64,000 bases of DNA, taken from contig JAXQJY010000033.1 of assembly GCA_037042185.1 (NCBI GenBank), forward strand, positions 2,480,001 through 2,544,000, in the 5' to 3' direction. Below, piece after piece: positions 21,260 to 33,611 of the stretch. The translations under genes were made by a program, and so were the position numbers. Below the pieces are notes generated by a model. The model worked only from the letters and a program-made list of their open reading frames with translations, had not been told where the DNA came from and searched no databases. The stretch comes from Sordariomycetes sp. S80-01Y. Taxonomy: Eukaryota > Ascomycota > Sordariomycetes. Numbering within the stretch: the stretch's first letter is position 1; each line of letters opens with the position of its first letter.

Positions 21260-22402
21260 ATGGCGGCTCCCTCCGCCAAGCACCTCTCCTATGGCTCGGC
21301 TCGTATCCCGGGCTTCCCGGCGATGCAGAAGACTTCAGCAGAGGTCATCGTTGTGGGTGGAGGCTTGGGTGGACTCCAGGCAGCATATGAGGCTCAGCAA
21401 GCTGGTATGACATGTCTTGTTCTGGAGCAGGATGATGTACTCGGGGGCTATTGGAACTGGAACGCTCACTATGCTGGGGTGGATGATGGACATCATCCAA
21501 AGACGACAGGCGTGCTCCGTGAGCTTGGCCTGCTTCCAGACTTGCTAGACGCAACCGACGTTCAGAACCAAGAGACGGCTTGCACTGGCGACCTATCATC
21601 AGTAAGTTGGCTCTTCGCCATCGAAGGGTTGCCAGACTAACGCGGCCAGCTCGACGCCAACGACCGCCGTTCCTACACCAGGGTGCGCGACAACTTGGAA
21701 TCACTGTCACAAAGGGTCGAGGTCTTAAAACCATCAAAACACCTTCTACAGTTCGGCAGCATGACCGTGAGGGAGCTCGTCCAATCCTACGGGGCAACTC
21801 AGGCCGTGCTCAAGATGGCTGACCATTGGACGAGCGCATTGTTTGGAGTGTCCGCAGATCTTGTGGCCGCTCCGACTTTCTTGCTCCAGTGCAGAACTCA
21901 TGGTGGATTTCTGCGATCTTTGGAAGCTGGCAGAATGTTCAGACTTGGGGCGGATCTTCACATGTCCATCGCCGCTAAGCTGGTTCCTGGTTCTGTGCAT
22001 CTGTCACAAAAAGTTGAGCATCTTGATCAGACTGCTGGGAACAAGGTTGTTCTCACCACACAGGAAGGCGGGGTATTTCAGTGCACCAAGGTCATCTTGG
22101 CCCTACCCTTGTCGGATTATAGAGGGTTGAAGATCACACCTGAGTTCATTGGTGATAAGCAGTGGCTTTGGACAACCGACCTCCTTAAAGAGGCGCATAG
22201 TCTTCCTGTTCCAGCAAGACACTTGAAAGACATCGAACAGGACCAGTGGGTGCCGGAAGGCAACATTCACTTTGCTGGATCCGAAACCAGCAATATCTGG
22301 AGAGGCCATATCGAAGGCGCTTTGGTGGCGGGAGGCCGGGCGGTGCAGGACGTCCTTCACGAACTGCAACCGCACGCTGAAGTGTTGGTCGCCCGGTTGT
22401 AA
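21260..22402 (+). CDS. Flavin amine oxidase-like protein, internally shortened
   Basis: Exons 21260-21601 and 21650-22402 flank a 48-nt intron (GTAAGT, branch CTAAC, end GGCCAG), giving 364 aa from MAAPSAKHL. Upstream ATGs at 21179 and 21110 would add 27 or 50 residues. The FAD Rossmann motif is present (VIVVGGGLGGLQAAYEAQ, then LEQDDVLGG), as is the typical C-terminal FAD segment IHFAGSETSNIWRGHIEGAL, so the family is the monoamine oxidase/flavin amine oxidase group. Between ILALPLSDYRGLKITPEF and PEGNIHFAG only about 45 residues remain, where such enzymes usually have well over 100; much of the substrate domain is absent. No intron can explain this because the DNA itself is short. The segment after the FAD motif is also short. 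Codon use looks normal and the frame is open, so it may be a decaying gene or a reduced flavoprotein. It converges on the sulfate permease with a 129-bp gap. Confidence 0.7.
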
Positions 22403-22531
22403 TATCCAGCATCGAGTCGGAGATCAGGATGTACAGGATGTGGTATCATTCAATTGAACAGCACTGCCTATGCTATGAAAGAGATTCAAACAAGCTTGCT
22501 AACGGTCAAAACCACCCCCTCCAACTCGGGG

Positions 22532-24748
22532 TCAGACTTCCAGTGCCTTCTCCTCGATCACGCCGTCCTCCTTATCACTGCCTTCTCTGTGATAGAGAGC
22601 GTTTTCGAGCGACGTGTAGATCACGTCGTCACTCTCACGTCTTTCCTCACCCTCATTCGCAAACTCCCACTCAGACCTTCTGAAGCGGCTCCTGACAGAG
22701 TTGTTCATCCCCACAAAGCGGAACTGCAGCTCCTTTCCGATATATCTTCTCAATTCCATCTTAAGCTCGATGATGGATAAGCATCCCGTGACGTCCATAA
22801 ACGTCACCATGCCCATGTCGAGGACCACGTACCGCAGCGACGCCACCTCAGCTCGGAAGGGGGTGATGCCCTTGCGTTGGCGGATGCGTGGGATACGCTT
22901 CATGTCAGAGACGTTCCAACTGCGATCAGGGCTCTTGAGGTCTACGGCGTTGCTGGCAGGTTCGTATCGGACCTTAACAGACTCGACAATTGCGGCTTTG
23001 AGTTTCTCAGCATTGGGGAAGAGAAGATCGTCCGTGAAGCGGATGTAGTACGCCTCTGGCGGCACGTCGATAGCCTCTGTAGGGGGGCTGGTCCGAGGGA
23101 TGAAGACCTTCTCGTCAAGGCCTTTGTTGGTCTCGATATTGGAAAGCCCAGTCCAGCGAGGGAATGCGAGACGGAGGAGTGTTACGACAATGTTGAAGCC
23201 GACGGCTGTGGCCAGACCGACCTCGGTGGTGACGAAGAGGGTGACCCAGAAACCGAGCATAGAGGCAACGAAGTCAACGAAGGACATGCGGTAGTAGCGG
23301 TAGAATAGGCGTGGCGGAGAGATGAGATGTACCACGGCCATAATCTAGATGTGTGTTAGTCGGAGTTAAAGAAGGGCTCAACAAAATATGGTCTGAAGCG
23401 TGAGGGACGACTCACGATAATAGCCGACAGGGTCGCCTTTGGGATCCAGTACAGTGCTGGAGCAAGCTCGTAGATTGTGAGGATGATGAAGCCCGCTGTG
23501 AAGAGGAAGTTGACGGGCGACTTGACACCACACTCGGAGTTGACGGCTGTTCGAGACATGGCAGCACCAGCTATAGGACGTTAGAGTCTGTTTAGGTTGC
23601 AGTTCGACACAACTTACTCGTCATCGCGCCAAAGAAGCTGTTGACAAAGTTCTCGACGCCCAAGAACACGAGCTCCTGACTCTTGTCGATGGTGTAGTTG
23701 TTCCTCAGACCAAAAGCCTTGCCAACACCAAGGTGCTCGACAGCCATAGCAATGAGAGGGGCGAAGGCCCTGCCGACAACCTTCTGCAGCAAGACACCAT
23801 CGTGCATGCGTGGCCTCCAGAGGCCGTGCGTCTCGACCTCGGTGACCTCCCACTTGTAGTCCTCCTTGTCCCGACCGCGGTTGACGAGGAAGGAGATGAG
23901 GGTGTAAAGAACCAGAAGAACCACGGCGCGGCTGGTGCAGAACAGCTTGAGATAGAAGTTCTTCTTTCCCCATCTCTTTCCAACATGCTCGAGAACGAGG
24001 AGCAAGGCGATACCAGTGAACCCGATTGCTAGTGTCAAAGGCTTGATCTTGTGCAAGTTGCTGAGGATCTCGCGGATGATGGTAGCTGTGCCGGAACCGA
24101 CGTCCAAACCTACGAGACTGTCGACTTGGCCGAGTAGGATGACGAGAGCGACAGCCGAGATCCAACCGGTGAGGACGGGAGCCGAAACAAAGTCGAGGAG
24201 GAATCCGAGTTTTAGGAGCCCGATGGCCATGGTGTAGACGCCGACCATGAAGGCAATAGCGGAGGCGATGGCGGCAGCTTGGTAGCCCTCTTTTGTAAGA
24301 TCGGCTACAACTTCAGCTGTGAGAAGACCAAGAATAGACGTAGGTCCGGTAGACAATTCTGTCAGTCATTGTTAACGAAGTCCACAGCCGCGGTATCAGC
24401 GTGGCAACCCTTACCTTTTGAAGTTCCCATGAAGAAATACAGGGCGGAAGGCACCCAGCAAGAATAGAGACCGTGCTCAACGGGGATTGTAGCAATCTTG
24501 GCATAGGCGAGACCTTGGGGGATGAACATGACGCCGAGAGTAATACCAGCGATGACATCCTGGATGATCCATTTTGGATGGTAGTGAGGGAGCCACTGGG
24601 CAACGGGAAGCTTTTCGACAAAGTAGTCGACTGTGGCGGATGGGAGACGATTCTTGACAGGTTGTACCCAAGAGCCCCATCTCTTGAGGTTTGGATCGGT
24701 CTGATAGGAACGGACCATCCGCTCTTTAGTTTTGCCAAACCAGCCCAT
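22532..24748 (-). CDS. SulP/SLC26 family sulfate permease with STAS domain
   Basis: Plasma-membrane sulfate transporter by family. Exons are 24748-24415, 24358-23618, 23570-23416 and 23344-22532, giving 680 aa with consistent phases. Introns of 56, 47 and 71 nt all have GT-AG ends. The start MGWFGKTKERM sits in a near-ideal context (GCCACCATGG). The transport domain has the SulP signature IPQGLAYAKIA (about residue 75), then GTSKELSTGPTSILGLLT and multiple hydrophobic segments, including VGVYTMAIGLLKLGFLLDFV, WISAVALVILLG and FVDFVASMLGFWVTLFV. The cytoplasmic STAS domain (about 500-650) includes VVLDMGMVTFMDVTGCLSII. This matches the Cys-13/Cys-14 and Sul1/Sul2 type of fungal permeases; which orthologue is not decidable by eye. 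In ascomycetes such genes are commonly controlled by sulfur-limitation regulators, but I identified no site. Confidence 0.93.
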
Positions 24749-27716
24749 GGTGGCGGTGACCTCGGCGACAGTAGTTGAAACGGAAGCGATAATCTGGGAC
24801 AAGGACGACAGCCCCTGGGTGATGATCTAAACGTCGTCAATGCTCACAGGCAGCGTATATTGTTTCACGTTGGCTCAGAGTGGGAGCATTCGGAACCAAG
24901 TGTTGGAGTGGGAGTGGCGTAAGGAGAGGGAGAGTTCACGATGCTCGGCAATGGAGCTTTTTTAAAACCATATACGAGTGAGTAGACCTTCAACAGAGTT
25001 ACAATCGGCGAGCGAGCTGCCGACAAGACGCTGCAGTGAGACGGCCGGCCAGCATGCACACATCCCTCGCTAGATCACATCGGCCTACGTACATGGCCGA
25101 GGGGTGGTTGATCTCCAACTGGCGTAGCTCATCGTAGAATCAACTCCCAGCCATCAGATTGGCGCAACCTTATCCAGCTCTGGCGCCTAAAGACCAGTAG
25201 CTCTAAAGGACCGCCGAAACACCCTTCCTCAATGCGTACGGACCTCTTCCTAGGACGTCACACGTGCAGCCCTCCCGCCATCGTAACGCCTCCGACGTGC
25301 ATACGCTGTGGTCGCGCAGGTATCCTGTACATACCACATTCCCAACCTTCCGCTTCTGACCTTGAGCTTCCCCTCACCTAGAGCTTCAGCACAGGCTCTG
25401 GAACAACGCCGAAGAGCGAACTAGGGACGAAGGGGGAGCGGGAGCAGCTGTGATAGATGGGACGGGGTGCTGGGTTCGTGCTACCGGCATATGGTTCCTT
25501 GAAGGAGGGGGTATGCGACCATGCAACTCAATCTCCCCCCTCCTTCGCTGGAAAGTGAAAGGGTCTCGTACAGATCAGCAGCACGGCATTCCGGAGGAGG
25601 GAGCGCGACCTCGTAAGGTCGTGCGTGCGGGCGGATTTAGAGCTTACATGTAACGACACTTATGCTTGCTGCGTGACTGTAAGCTCAACTCCGAAGCCCG
25701 GAGCTACAAAGGGACTGACCGAATTGGACACGGCGAGGAGCATCGGAGGAGGTTCACTGTGGAGTTGGAGATGTGCCTAGACGGGTTGGAGGTTGATCTT
25801 GGTCCACTCTGTAGGGCTCTTTCGCCAAGGCGTGAGACGGATGCCGCATAGCCGGATGGAAGATGTACATGGCACCTCTATTTACATGGGCGCGCTCAAC
25901 CAGATGCGAAAGGACATGGAAGAGGAACGACTCCACTGCGGCTGACATACCGAAACTTCCCCGGATTACCACGTAGCTCCCGCCGCGGATGCAGCCGCCC
26001 CTGGAGCATCACGGCTGTTGTCTGATGTTGATGATGGCTTATCGGTGGAGCAGGGCGTGTAAGCCGTTCTCGGTCAGCAGGTCAAGGGGTCTAAGCTCGC
26101 AGCGCAGATACGAAGCGGAGGAAAGAGAAATCAGCCGAGCCGCAAGATCCGATTACAGGGGGAATGGAGACGACGGTGAGTCTCGAGCCGTGAAAAAGGG
26201 CAGATTGTGGAATTGCAAATGCGCGGCCCTCCCAATGCAGCCATAGACAGGCGCTATCGAAGTCACTCACTCGCTGGTTGTCTGCAGAACCTGGCATCGC
26301 TTGTCAATTTTAGGGTTTTTATGTAATGAGAAGGCACTTACTATTAAGCTTGAATTTGTATGTCGCTGGGCTGGGGGCCGAGGTATCAAAGCTCAAAAAA
26401 GTCGGTGATGGTCGCAGGTCACAGGTCCCAATCCTACAGACCACATACGCGGACTGCCACACCAAGGACTGGGAGCGAGCCGCGACCCTGGTTGCTGACA
26501 GCCACCTGCCGTCTGATTTGAAGAGTGTCGGCTGCATCATGCATGCTATCCCTAACTGCATCTCGGATAGCCGTTTTACCTCGTGGGGTTGCAGAAGTTC
26601 GACGCAGTGGGCCAGACCCATACCGGCCACGGCGAGCCCATGAGAGATGGGCAGCTGGCCACGAGCCCCAAAAGACGAAACAGACTAGGTGATGATATTC
26701 GAGATTCCACCATTGGAATCCTCGCACGTACACACCCCCAGCAGCGTAGCATCGGGGGACAGTCGAGCCGCGTTCGAGTGCCGAGCTGCCTGAACGGTCA
26801 TGACTACATCACCGCAAGCCTCATATTGACCAGCTTCCCCGCATAATAAACAACGGAGGGCTTTCGGGGAGTTTGAATGCCGACATTCGAGCGGTGGATG
26901 GGTGGTATTCCTTCGAAGTGGTGTGCGAAGTCGTGATCTGTCTGCGGCTCTTTGGGAGGTGGTTGCAGGACGTTATCGAGCACTTACACGATGCAGGTGA
27001 GACTGCAGAGGGTTCTGCTAGATAACTCCCCCAATGCTACCTAGAGTGAGACATAATCGGAGGTCCGATATCTCAACGAAGCCTACATGCCTTTTTCAGA
27101 CTTGAGCAGAACGCGTATCTTCTCTGAAAGAACCTGACTCTGTTGACGACGAAAGCCAGCTCCACTGCTCCGTCTTATCGGCACTGGCGTGCCGAGAGGC
27201 TCCTTAGAAACCCCTGTCAAGCGGAGGGTTTCCCCACACGGACGAAGGATGGGGCCAAGATCCCCCGTCCGCATCGGCCACAGGGGCCCGCTGGCAGCGG
27301 GGCTCGCGCACCGGATTTCGGTCTTTAGAGAGGAGGAGGTAGACAATGGTGTACCTTCGTACTTGGGTAGACATAAGTCAATGTAGACATTGGCGGCCTC
27401 CTGTGGGTGTCAGAAAGGGTGGTGACTTGCCTGGTGGCTGGCCTGGGCAAGCAGGAAGTCTTCCAGCAAGAGTCCAGACGCATGGTCTGGGCATTGGAGT
27501 CCGGACGAATGCTTCCTCGGTGACCGAGGCGTCCTGCCGCCACGCTAGGCCTCAGTGCTCCCCAATGCTTCCTTGAGCCGAACCACGACTGTAGGATCTC
27601 AACAAGCTTTGTTCGAAAGCGCAAGTTGAACAGGGAAAACAATCAATTGATGCTGTTATACAGACACTATGGACCTTCGTCCGTTAAGCTGTAGCTGCCT
27701 CGTAAATATCCAGCGC
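24749..27716. other. 3 kb gene-empty interval
   Basis: It holds the permease promoter next to 24748 and the 3' flank of the oxalate decarboxylase. Between them are only short overlapping frames without domain character. A small inverted repeat (CGACCT-CGTA-AGGTCG) sits at 25606-25621. No transposon remnant was recognised. Confidence 0.5.
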
Positions 27717-29167
27717 TCAGAGCTCAAGCTCTCCGCCTTCCTCGCCGTCAAGCTTAGGCTTCGTGATCTCGTCCTTGTGTGCGTTCTTGACCTTCTCCCA
27801 GAACTTCTCGCCATTCTCCGGGTCATCCGCGAACATGGTGTCTAGGACCATGCGCTGGGGGGTCTCGCCCATCCACTGGAATAGCGAGAAGTCTCGGAAC
27901 TGGTCGCTTCGGAACACCTCGAGCATCTCGACGGGCTCGTCGCCGATGTTCTCGACAAAGTGACCCATGTTCTTGGGAACGATGCCAACATCGCCAGGAC
28001 CGTAGTTAAATGTCCTGGCATTGCCCTCGGCAGCAAAGATGGTAACGCGGGCGCGGCCGCTGATGAAGAAGGACCACTCGTCGGCCAGGGGGTGCCAGTG
28101 CATCTCGCGCATCGCGCCGGGCTCGATGATGGCGTGGGCGGCGGCCACAGTCTTTGAGATTTCAAAGTTGTTGGAGTCGGCGACGCGGACCTCGCCGCCG
28201 GCGGTCTTCTTGGGCTCCTGGTCCAGCATGCGGTGGGAGAACTTGTACTTGGACTTCTTGACCTCCTTGCCGGTGGGACGCTCATCTTCGATGGCGCCAG
28301 GCTGCGAACCTTGGAAGATGTACTTCTCCTTCTCAGGCAGGTGCTTGAAGATCTCGGGGTCAAGGTGGAAGTTGTTGGCAATGACGGACTTGGGGGTGTG
28401 AGCGAGCCAGTCGGTCAAGACGAAGGTCGATTCCTCGGAGAAGAAGCCGCTGTCGAAGATGAGGAGAAACTCGGTTCCGTTCTCCCCAAGGCCCTGGAGC
28501 GAGTGAGGCACGCCGCTGGGGAAGTACCACAGGTCGCCCTTCTTGAGGTCATCGATGAAGTTGCCGCCCTCGTAGTCGATGCCGGTGATGCGGACCTCGC
28601 CATCGAGGACGTACGCCCATTCGGCTTCCTTGTGCCAGTGAAGCTCGCGGATGGCGCCCGAATCGAGGCGCATGTTGACGCTGGCGAGCTCTACGCTGGT
28701 GCCGAGCTCGCGCGCTGTGGTCTGACGGGTCCAGCCGCCCTCCTATGAATGATGAGCACTCTATTCTCTTCCCCGCCTCCGCGCGAGCAGGCGCAACTTA
28801 CCTCAATGCGTATGTGCGAGTCTGCGAAGCTCCATCGCATGTTGGCGACGTTGCCGTGATCTGTGCTAGGCGGGCGAACCAAGTCCGGGTTCTCCTTGGA
28901 GCGCTCCTTGTTCCAGGGGCCCAGAACCGAAGCTCCCAGGCCATTGCGCCACGGCTTGGGGTCCAGGTCCTCCTTGTAGGGGTCAATCGCCCCGTCGTAG
29001 GGATCCCGATGCTCCGGAGTGTAGGGCTTTCCCTTGCCGGGGGTGTCCTTCATCTCAAACTTGTCCGGGAGCTCCAGACCGTTGAGGAGACGCTGGCGCG
29101 GGCTGTCCATGTGGGGGAGACCCGAGACAGCTCCGGCAAGGAGCAACTGTGCGGCTGTGAACTTCAT
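27717..29167 (-). CDS. oxdC: Oxalate decarboxylase (bicupin), secreted
   Basis: Mn-dependent bicupin that converts oxalate to formate and CO2. Exons 29167-28802 and 28742-27717 flank a 59-nt intron (GTAAGT...CATAG), giving 463 aa. The start MKFTAAQLLLAGAVSG is a signal peptide, so export is expected. Cupin 1 carries the metal motif ELHWHKEAEWAYVLDG and later PSGVPHSLQG. Cupin 2 carries EMHWHPLADEWSFFISG and GHFVENIG. Each has the His-x-His, Glu and distal His ligands. SEEST after the first cupin corresponds to the flexible lid (SENST in Bacillus OxdC) whose Glu favours decarboxylation over oxidation, so I prefer decarboxylase to oxalate oxidase. The length fits fungal enzymes. The C terminus is acidic (GEEGGELEL). 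Fungi use this enzyme to remove oxalate and manage pH. It is flanked by unrelated genes. Confidence 0.93.
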
Positions 29168-30024
29168 CTTGGATGGGGATGAAGGGGAGAATCGATGGTT
29201 GGAATGGATGACGATGGGTTGCAAGTGGGAAGAGGAGCTACGGGACTTTTAAAAGAGATGGACAATCGAGGACGCGACGCAGGCGGAGAGCTTCAGCATG
29301 GGTAGAGCTCTCCACAGTCTTGTCGTAATGCCGAATCACCTGCTGGAGCAGCTCCAATGGCGCCACTGATACAGCCGAAAGTCAGTTTGGGATACACGTA
29401 TCGGCGTCGATGAGGTCCGCTATCGACGGGTCGTCCAATGACGGACGTGATAGCCGCGCCTCTCGAGGGCAGAAGCAGCTCATCGTGTCACAGAGGCAGC
29501 GCCAAACAACTCAATTCAATCCCGAACCAAGTCCGATCGAACTGGAACGGCTGCCGCGTCGACGATCCAGCCAACGCCCTTGAACCCCTGCATGCGGCCT
29601 GGAACGGTGCGGTCAGGTCAGCACACCCCTCATGCCTCTTTTGTCGCTGTGACTTTGTACCGAGATCCTGCATCGGCCGACCTCGGATTTCTTGCTCTTT
29701 TCCCTTCCCTGTGCGTCTGTTGATCTCCTCCTCTTCCCTCAAGGTCGATCACGGAGGACAGAGTCAGAGTCGAAACTCGGCATTGTCTTACACGCTCGTC
29801 CTGTGGGGATAGCGGCTTGGCAAAGGTGACGTCGCAGAAAAGCTGAGGACTTCCCTGTCCCGTTCTACCCGTCCTGTCTTTTCGACCTTCTCTGGAACTC
29901 AGCTGTGGTTCCGACTTTGGATTGTCGTCGTAAGCTCCCCGAAATCATTCGTGTCCTGACATTTGCTGATGCCTCGGAAAGCAGCCCCTTTCGCTCTCTA
30001 ACGCTCAATTAGGACGTCACCGCA
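29168..30024. other. Divergent promoter, oxalate decarboxylase / DUF1275 gene
   Basis: About 860 bp between divergent start codons. A pyrimidine-rich stretch before 30025 looks like the leader. No protein-like frame is present. Confidence 0.5.
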
Positions 30025-30907
30025 ATGAGCAACCACAATCCCTTCAACGCCCTGCCTGATGGCGTGCCAGACGAGGAGCAGCCATTGCTGCGCAACGGCA
30101 GCAGCAAGCCGCCGTCCAGAAGCATTGTTGCGAAAGCTCGCAAGTCTATGAACGCCGAGATCAACCGCTCATGGGCAGACCTTGTCCTGCTCCTCTGCTA
30201 TGTTGTCACGGGCCTGCTTGATAGTTCGTCAACGCAGGTCTGGGGAGCTTTCGTGTCGATGCAAACAGGTGAGTCGGGAGGTACTGCGGTATCAAAAGTG
30301 TGTCTGCTCACAGACTATAGGAAACTCTGTTTATGTCGGTCTTGGAATCGCGTCCTTCGTCGACCCTCCCCCAACGACCCGTCTCTGGCGCTCCGGCATC
30401 TCTCTCCTGTCCTTCTGCGTCGGTTCGTTCTTTTTCGCGCGCTTCCATAGATACTTTTCTCCGAAGCGTCGCTGGGTTCTCTGCGTCTCCTTCACGGTGC
30501 AGATGGGGCTCACCATTGCCGCCGCCCTCATTGTCACCTTGACACCACCCGGCGACAACACCGACTCTGTCGACTGGAACGTCCTCGTCCCGCTGGCACT
30601 GGTCGCTTTCCAGAGCTGCGGTCAGGCCGTCACTAGCAGAGCTCTCAAGTACAACGCTTTGACGAGCGTGGTGCTGACGAGCATCTACTGTGATCTTTTC
30701 TCAGACAAGGACCTTTTTGCGTGGGACAATGTCGAGAGGAACCGCAGGGCTGCGGCGCCCATCCTTTTGCTGGTCGGTGCGGTCATTGGCGGCCTGTTCT
30801 CCCATAGCTCTATAGGCATCATGGGGGCCCTGTGGCTGGCGGCAGGTCTCAAGGCTCTGATGGTCATTGCGTGGTTCTTCTGGCCCGCAGAGGAGGAGGA
30901 GGAGTGA
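30025..30907 (+). CDS. DUF1275 (YoaK-like) integral membrane protein
   Basis: Exons 30025-30268 and 30321-30907 flank a 52-nt intron (GTGAGT...CTATAG) and encode 276 aa. The hydrophilic N terminus (about 45 residues, with EEQPLLRNGSS) is followed by about six hydrophobic segments: WADLVLLLCYVVTGLLDSS, NSVYVGLGIAS, SGISLLSFCVGSFFFARF, VLCVSFTVQMGLTIAAALIV, ILLLVGAVIGGLFSH and LWLAAGLKALMVIAWFF. The motif QVWGAFVSMQTGN spanning the splice junction is typical of DUF1275 proteins. It ends in a short Glu tail (EEEEE). The molecular function of the family is not established; the LL motif near residue 22 may direct it to an endomembrane (inference). Its promoter is shared with oxalate decarboxylase. 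Confidence 0.88.
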
Positions 30908-32586
30908 GGTGTCCGCATAGCCTCGGCGCGAAGTCAGTTATCTTGGAAAGACTTTACGCGCATCTTGAAGGAGCTGTTGGGGTTGTCCTGGCTATTGGTA
31001 AATCGAATGGAGCCATGCTGGAGTTGTTTGTAGACCCCTTAAATCTCGTGCAAATTCCATCGGTTCGCTTGCCCTATTGAATAGCTCGGGGCCTAAATAG
31101 GTTACCCTGCAAGCGTGCAGGGTTCTCTTCTCTCGAGCGATAAACGAAAGGCCTTTTAGGAAGCTGGCTTGGTCTACGGGGTACATGAGGTGGCTAGGGG
31201 AACGACGGCCGGCATCCCGAACCCCGGTTCCGGGGCGTCCCACTTTTTCCCCGGGTGCCGGATCTACAGAGTCGGCATCGTTCCGGCCCAACACTCGGAA
31301 GAGCACGTGGAAGAGACCGCCGTTCTCATCTCTAGAGAAGATGTTCGAAGATTTTATACACTTTTGACACGGAAATAGAGGCGCGACAGCGCCAGGCTTT
31401 GAAGAGAATCCTGTTAGGAAGTACCAGGCCACGGCAGCAACTCGTAGCGCTCAACGCTGCCGTCCTCATCGGCGCCTCTTCCAGACTCGCCTAAAATCCT
31501 GCTGCCGCTTCGTCTGCAATTAGCCTCACAAGACGAGTGATCTTAAGAGTTTAGAGACTGTGCCATTCTACGTGCAGGAAAGGGGCCGCCTGCGTCGTAC
31601 AAGCTCTATGGGAGTCTTGAGCGACCCAGGCGTCTCAGGATACAGCAATCGCCACATCTTCTGCCCCCAAGGTTGACTTCGTTGGCTGACATTGATTTTG
31701 AAGGAAATGACATTCGGCCATTGAACAGTTGATTCCATCATCAAACGATCCATTTGATCGCCGTACTGTGAGTCATGGCGGCTAGGTTGTCTTTTCAACG
31801 GAGCGAAACCTCCGGATTGGATCATGGCGTGGTGTGGAGGACGACGCACGTGCTGCAGACTATCGACAACGGCATTACATCACATGCAACGGGTATTGAA
31901 ACGCAGCGAAGATATTGGAAGATCTATCGATGGATATAGAAGCGACGATCTGAACCAACGAAGGCCCAGAACACTTTCAGCACAGATCGTTGGTCTGACG
32001 ATGGTCTTTAAGGCTTTAGAGGCCCCTGCAGCGAAAACGGAATGACGCATGGTGGTGATTGGCGCGCGGTGGAGGCCCCTCATGACGTCGTTGGGGTTAG
32101 CTTGGCAGTGCGTCATGAGCGAAGATCGCCAGTCTCTCGACGTTGGAATCGGTCTTGATCACGTCCAGGTTCAAACTTCAAGAATCTGGCTTCGTTGGGG
32201 TTATTATTTGTGTCGAGATACCGCAGGCGGTGGCTGGACAGCTGCAAGAGCTGACCAGAACCATGAGCTGAGTCGGGTAGAAATTGGGGTTGGGTTGACC
32301 TGCGGAGGGCGCAAAAAAAAAAGCAGCTTGGTAGCCCCCCTCCCCCCGTCCGAGCAAGCCGTCAACGCTGCCGGCAGACAGGGTCCAGCGTCCAGCAGCA
32401 GGCAGGCAAGGCAGGGTCATTATAGCACCGGCACACAAAGCAATCTTCTAAGATTGCAAGGAGCCACGCAAGCCATTTGTCCTTCCCATCAGGTGCTTGC
32501 TCGCGTCATCCATTCCGCACGAAGCGTCTGGGCGTAGCAGATCCCGTCTGGATCCATGCGCAGGAGGCAGCGCCCCGTTTGCAGAC

Positions 32587-32609
32587 GATGATGATGGTGA
32601 TGATGATGG
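32587..32609. repeat. GAT/GGT trinucleotide microsatellite
   Basis: Short run of GAT triplets interrupted once by GGT. It is non-coding and lies in the region upstream of the RCK2-like kinase. Confidence 0.7.
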
Positions 32610-33257
32610 AAGGACGAGGGTGATGTGGGCCGGTCCTTGAAATGGATCCTCCCAGCACAGGCTTGATGCTTCTAATTAGTTGCGGTTGGTTGAACGGAGT
32701 CTGGTTCTCTCCGTTCAGCCTTGGAGATGGCCGTGCTGGCAGAGGCCAGCTGGATAGATCCCATAAACGGAAGTGACTTCATCGCCGGCGACGCATCAGG
32801 GTTCAGCGCAGCCAAGCCCGCTACTGGGCACTGACAACAGCGGCTGCGTCCACCAGGACCACTAGGAAGCCCTGTGGCGCCTGCCAATAGCCGTCAGCCG
32901 TCACATTTGACGCAAGAAGGGCTGCTTTCTAATCTAAATCCGCACTGGAGTCAGTTGACGTCGTTCTCTTCCAGAGTCTCTGGGAACAAACCGTCACCGG
33001 CCTCATCCTCTCCGGCTTTTCCTTCCATCATCCTCAGCCTCAGCATCAGCCCCTCGACCCAGCATTCAGCGAAGACCACCAGCCAGCCCCAGCCTTGGTT
33101 TCGCATTGCGCACTGCGGACCTGTGCGCCATTTACCTGTTTTTCTCCTCGACCTCGTGGAAACAGGACGCGCCAAACTTGGCATCACCCACCAATTTCAA
33201 GCCGCGACCCCGCATCGTCATCGAGCGTCGCAGCAGCAGCCCGCAGCGCTCACAGCC

Positions 33258-33303
33258 CTGGACCCGGCCCTGGACCGAGACCTGAACCTGGACCTGGACC
33301 TCC
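33258..33303. repeat. Imperfect GACCTG hexamer repeat in kinase leader
   Basis: Degenerate CTGGAC/GACCTG units occur about 310 bp upstream of the RCK2-like ATG. It is a simple-sequence tract, probably in the transcribed leader. Confidence 0.55.
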
Positions 33304-33611
33304 GGATCGCTCCAGCGCCAGCACTGGCCGCCCTGACGACACTCACTTCTTCTTTTCTCCTCTACTACTCTCCGTGCCGTGCCTTGTCTGGCTCTACTCT
33401 ATCTCCAACCAGCTTTGTGCCGCCACCCTGACTCGATACCTGTCGGCCGGTGTATCCGACCCTGACTGACGAGAGCCTTCCCGCTCGCATTCGAACCCGC
33501 CAGCATTGTTGACGTTATCATTACCGACCTCGGATTCCTCCCTTATTTCTTCTGGCCACCCTTATTCCGCTCTCCAAAGAAGTCGCCCGACACTGGCGCA
33601 CGTCGATCAAC

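Larger units (their letters stand above)
30908..33611. other. 2.7 kb intergenic region and leader of the RCK2-like kinase
   Basis: A perfect 7-bp hairpin (CCCTGCA-AGCG-TGCAGGG) lies at 31105-31122, about 200 bp after the DUF1275 stop, perhaps near its 3' end. There is an A10 run at 32313-32322, a GAT microsatellite at 32587-32609, and imperfect GACCTG repeats at 33258-33303 in what is probably a long 5' leader. No convincing protein frame was found. Confidence 0.5.

Noticed and set aside
24749-24802. Upstream extension of the sulfate permease to 24802
   Set aside because: The codon at 24802 is TTG; the first ATG is at 24748 in an excellent start context.
27842-28381. 179-codon frame antiparallel/overlapping to oxalate decarboxylase exon 2
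   Set aside because: Ser/Pro/Arg-rich shadow of the strongly supported cupin frame.
31209-31222. Exact 14-mer CCGGCATCCCGAAC shared with 61277-61290, both in GC-rich surroundings
   Set aside because: In 64 kb read on both strands several 14-base matches are expected by chance, and the flanks do not align, so there is no support for a dispersed element.
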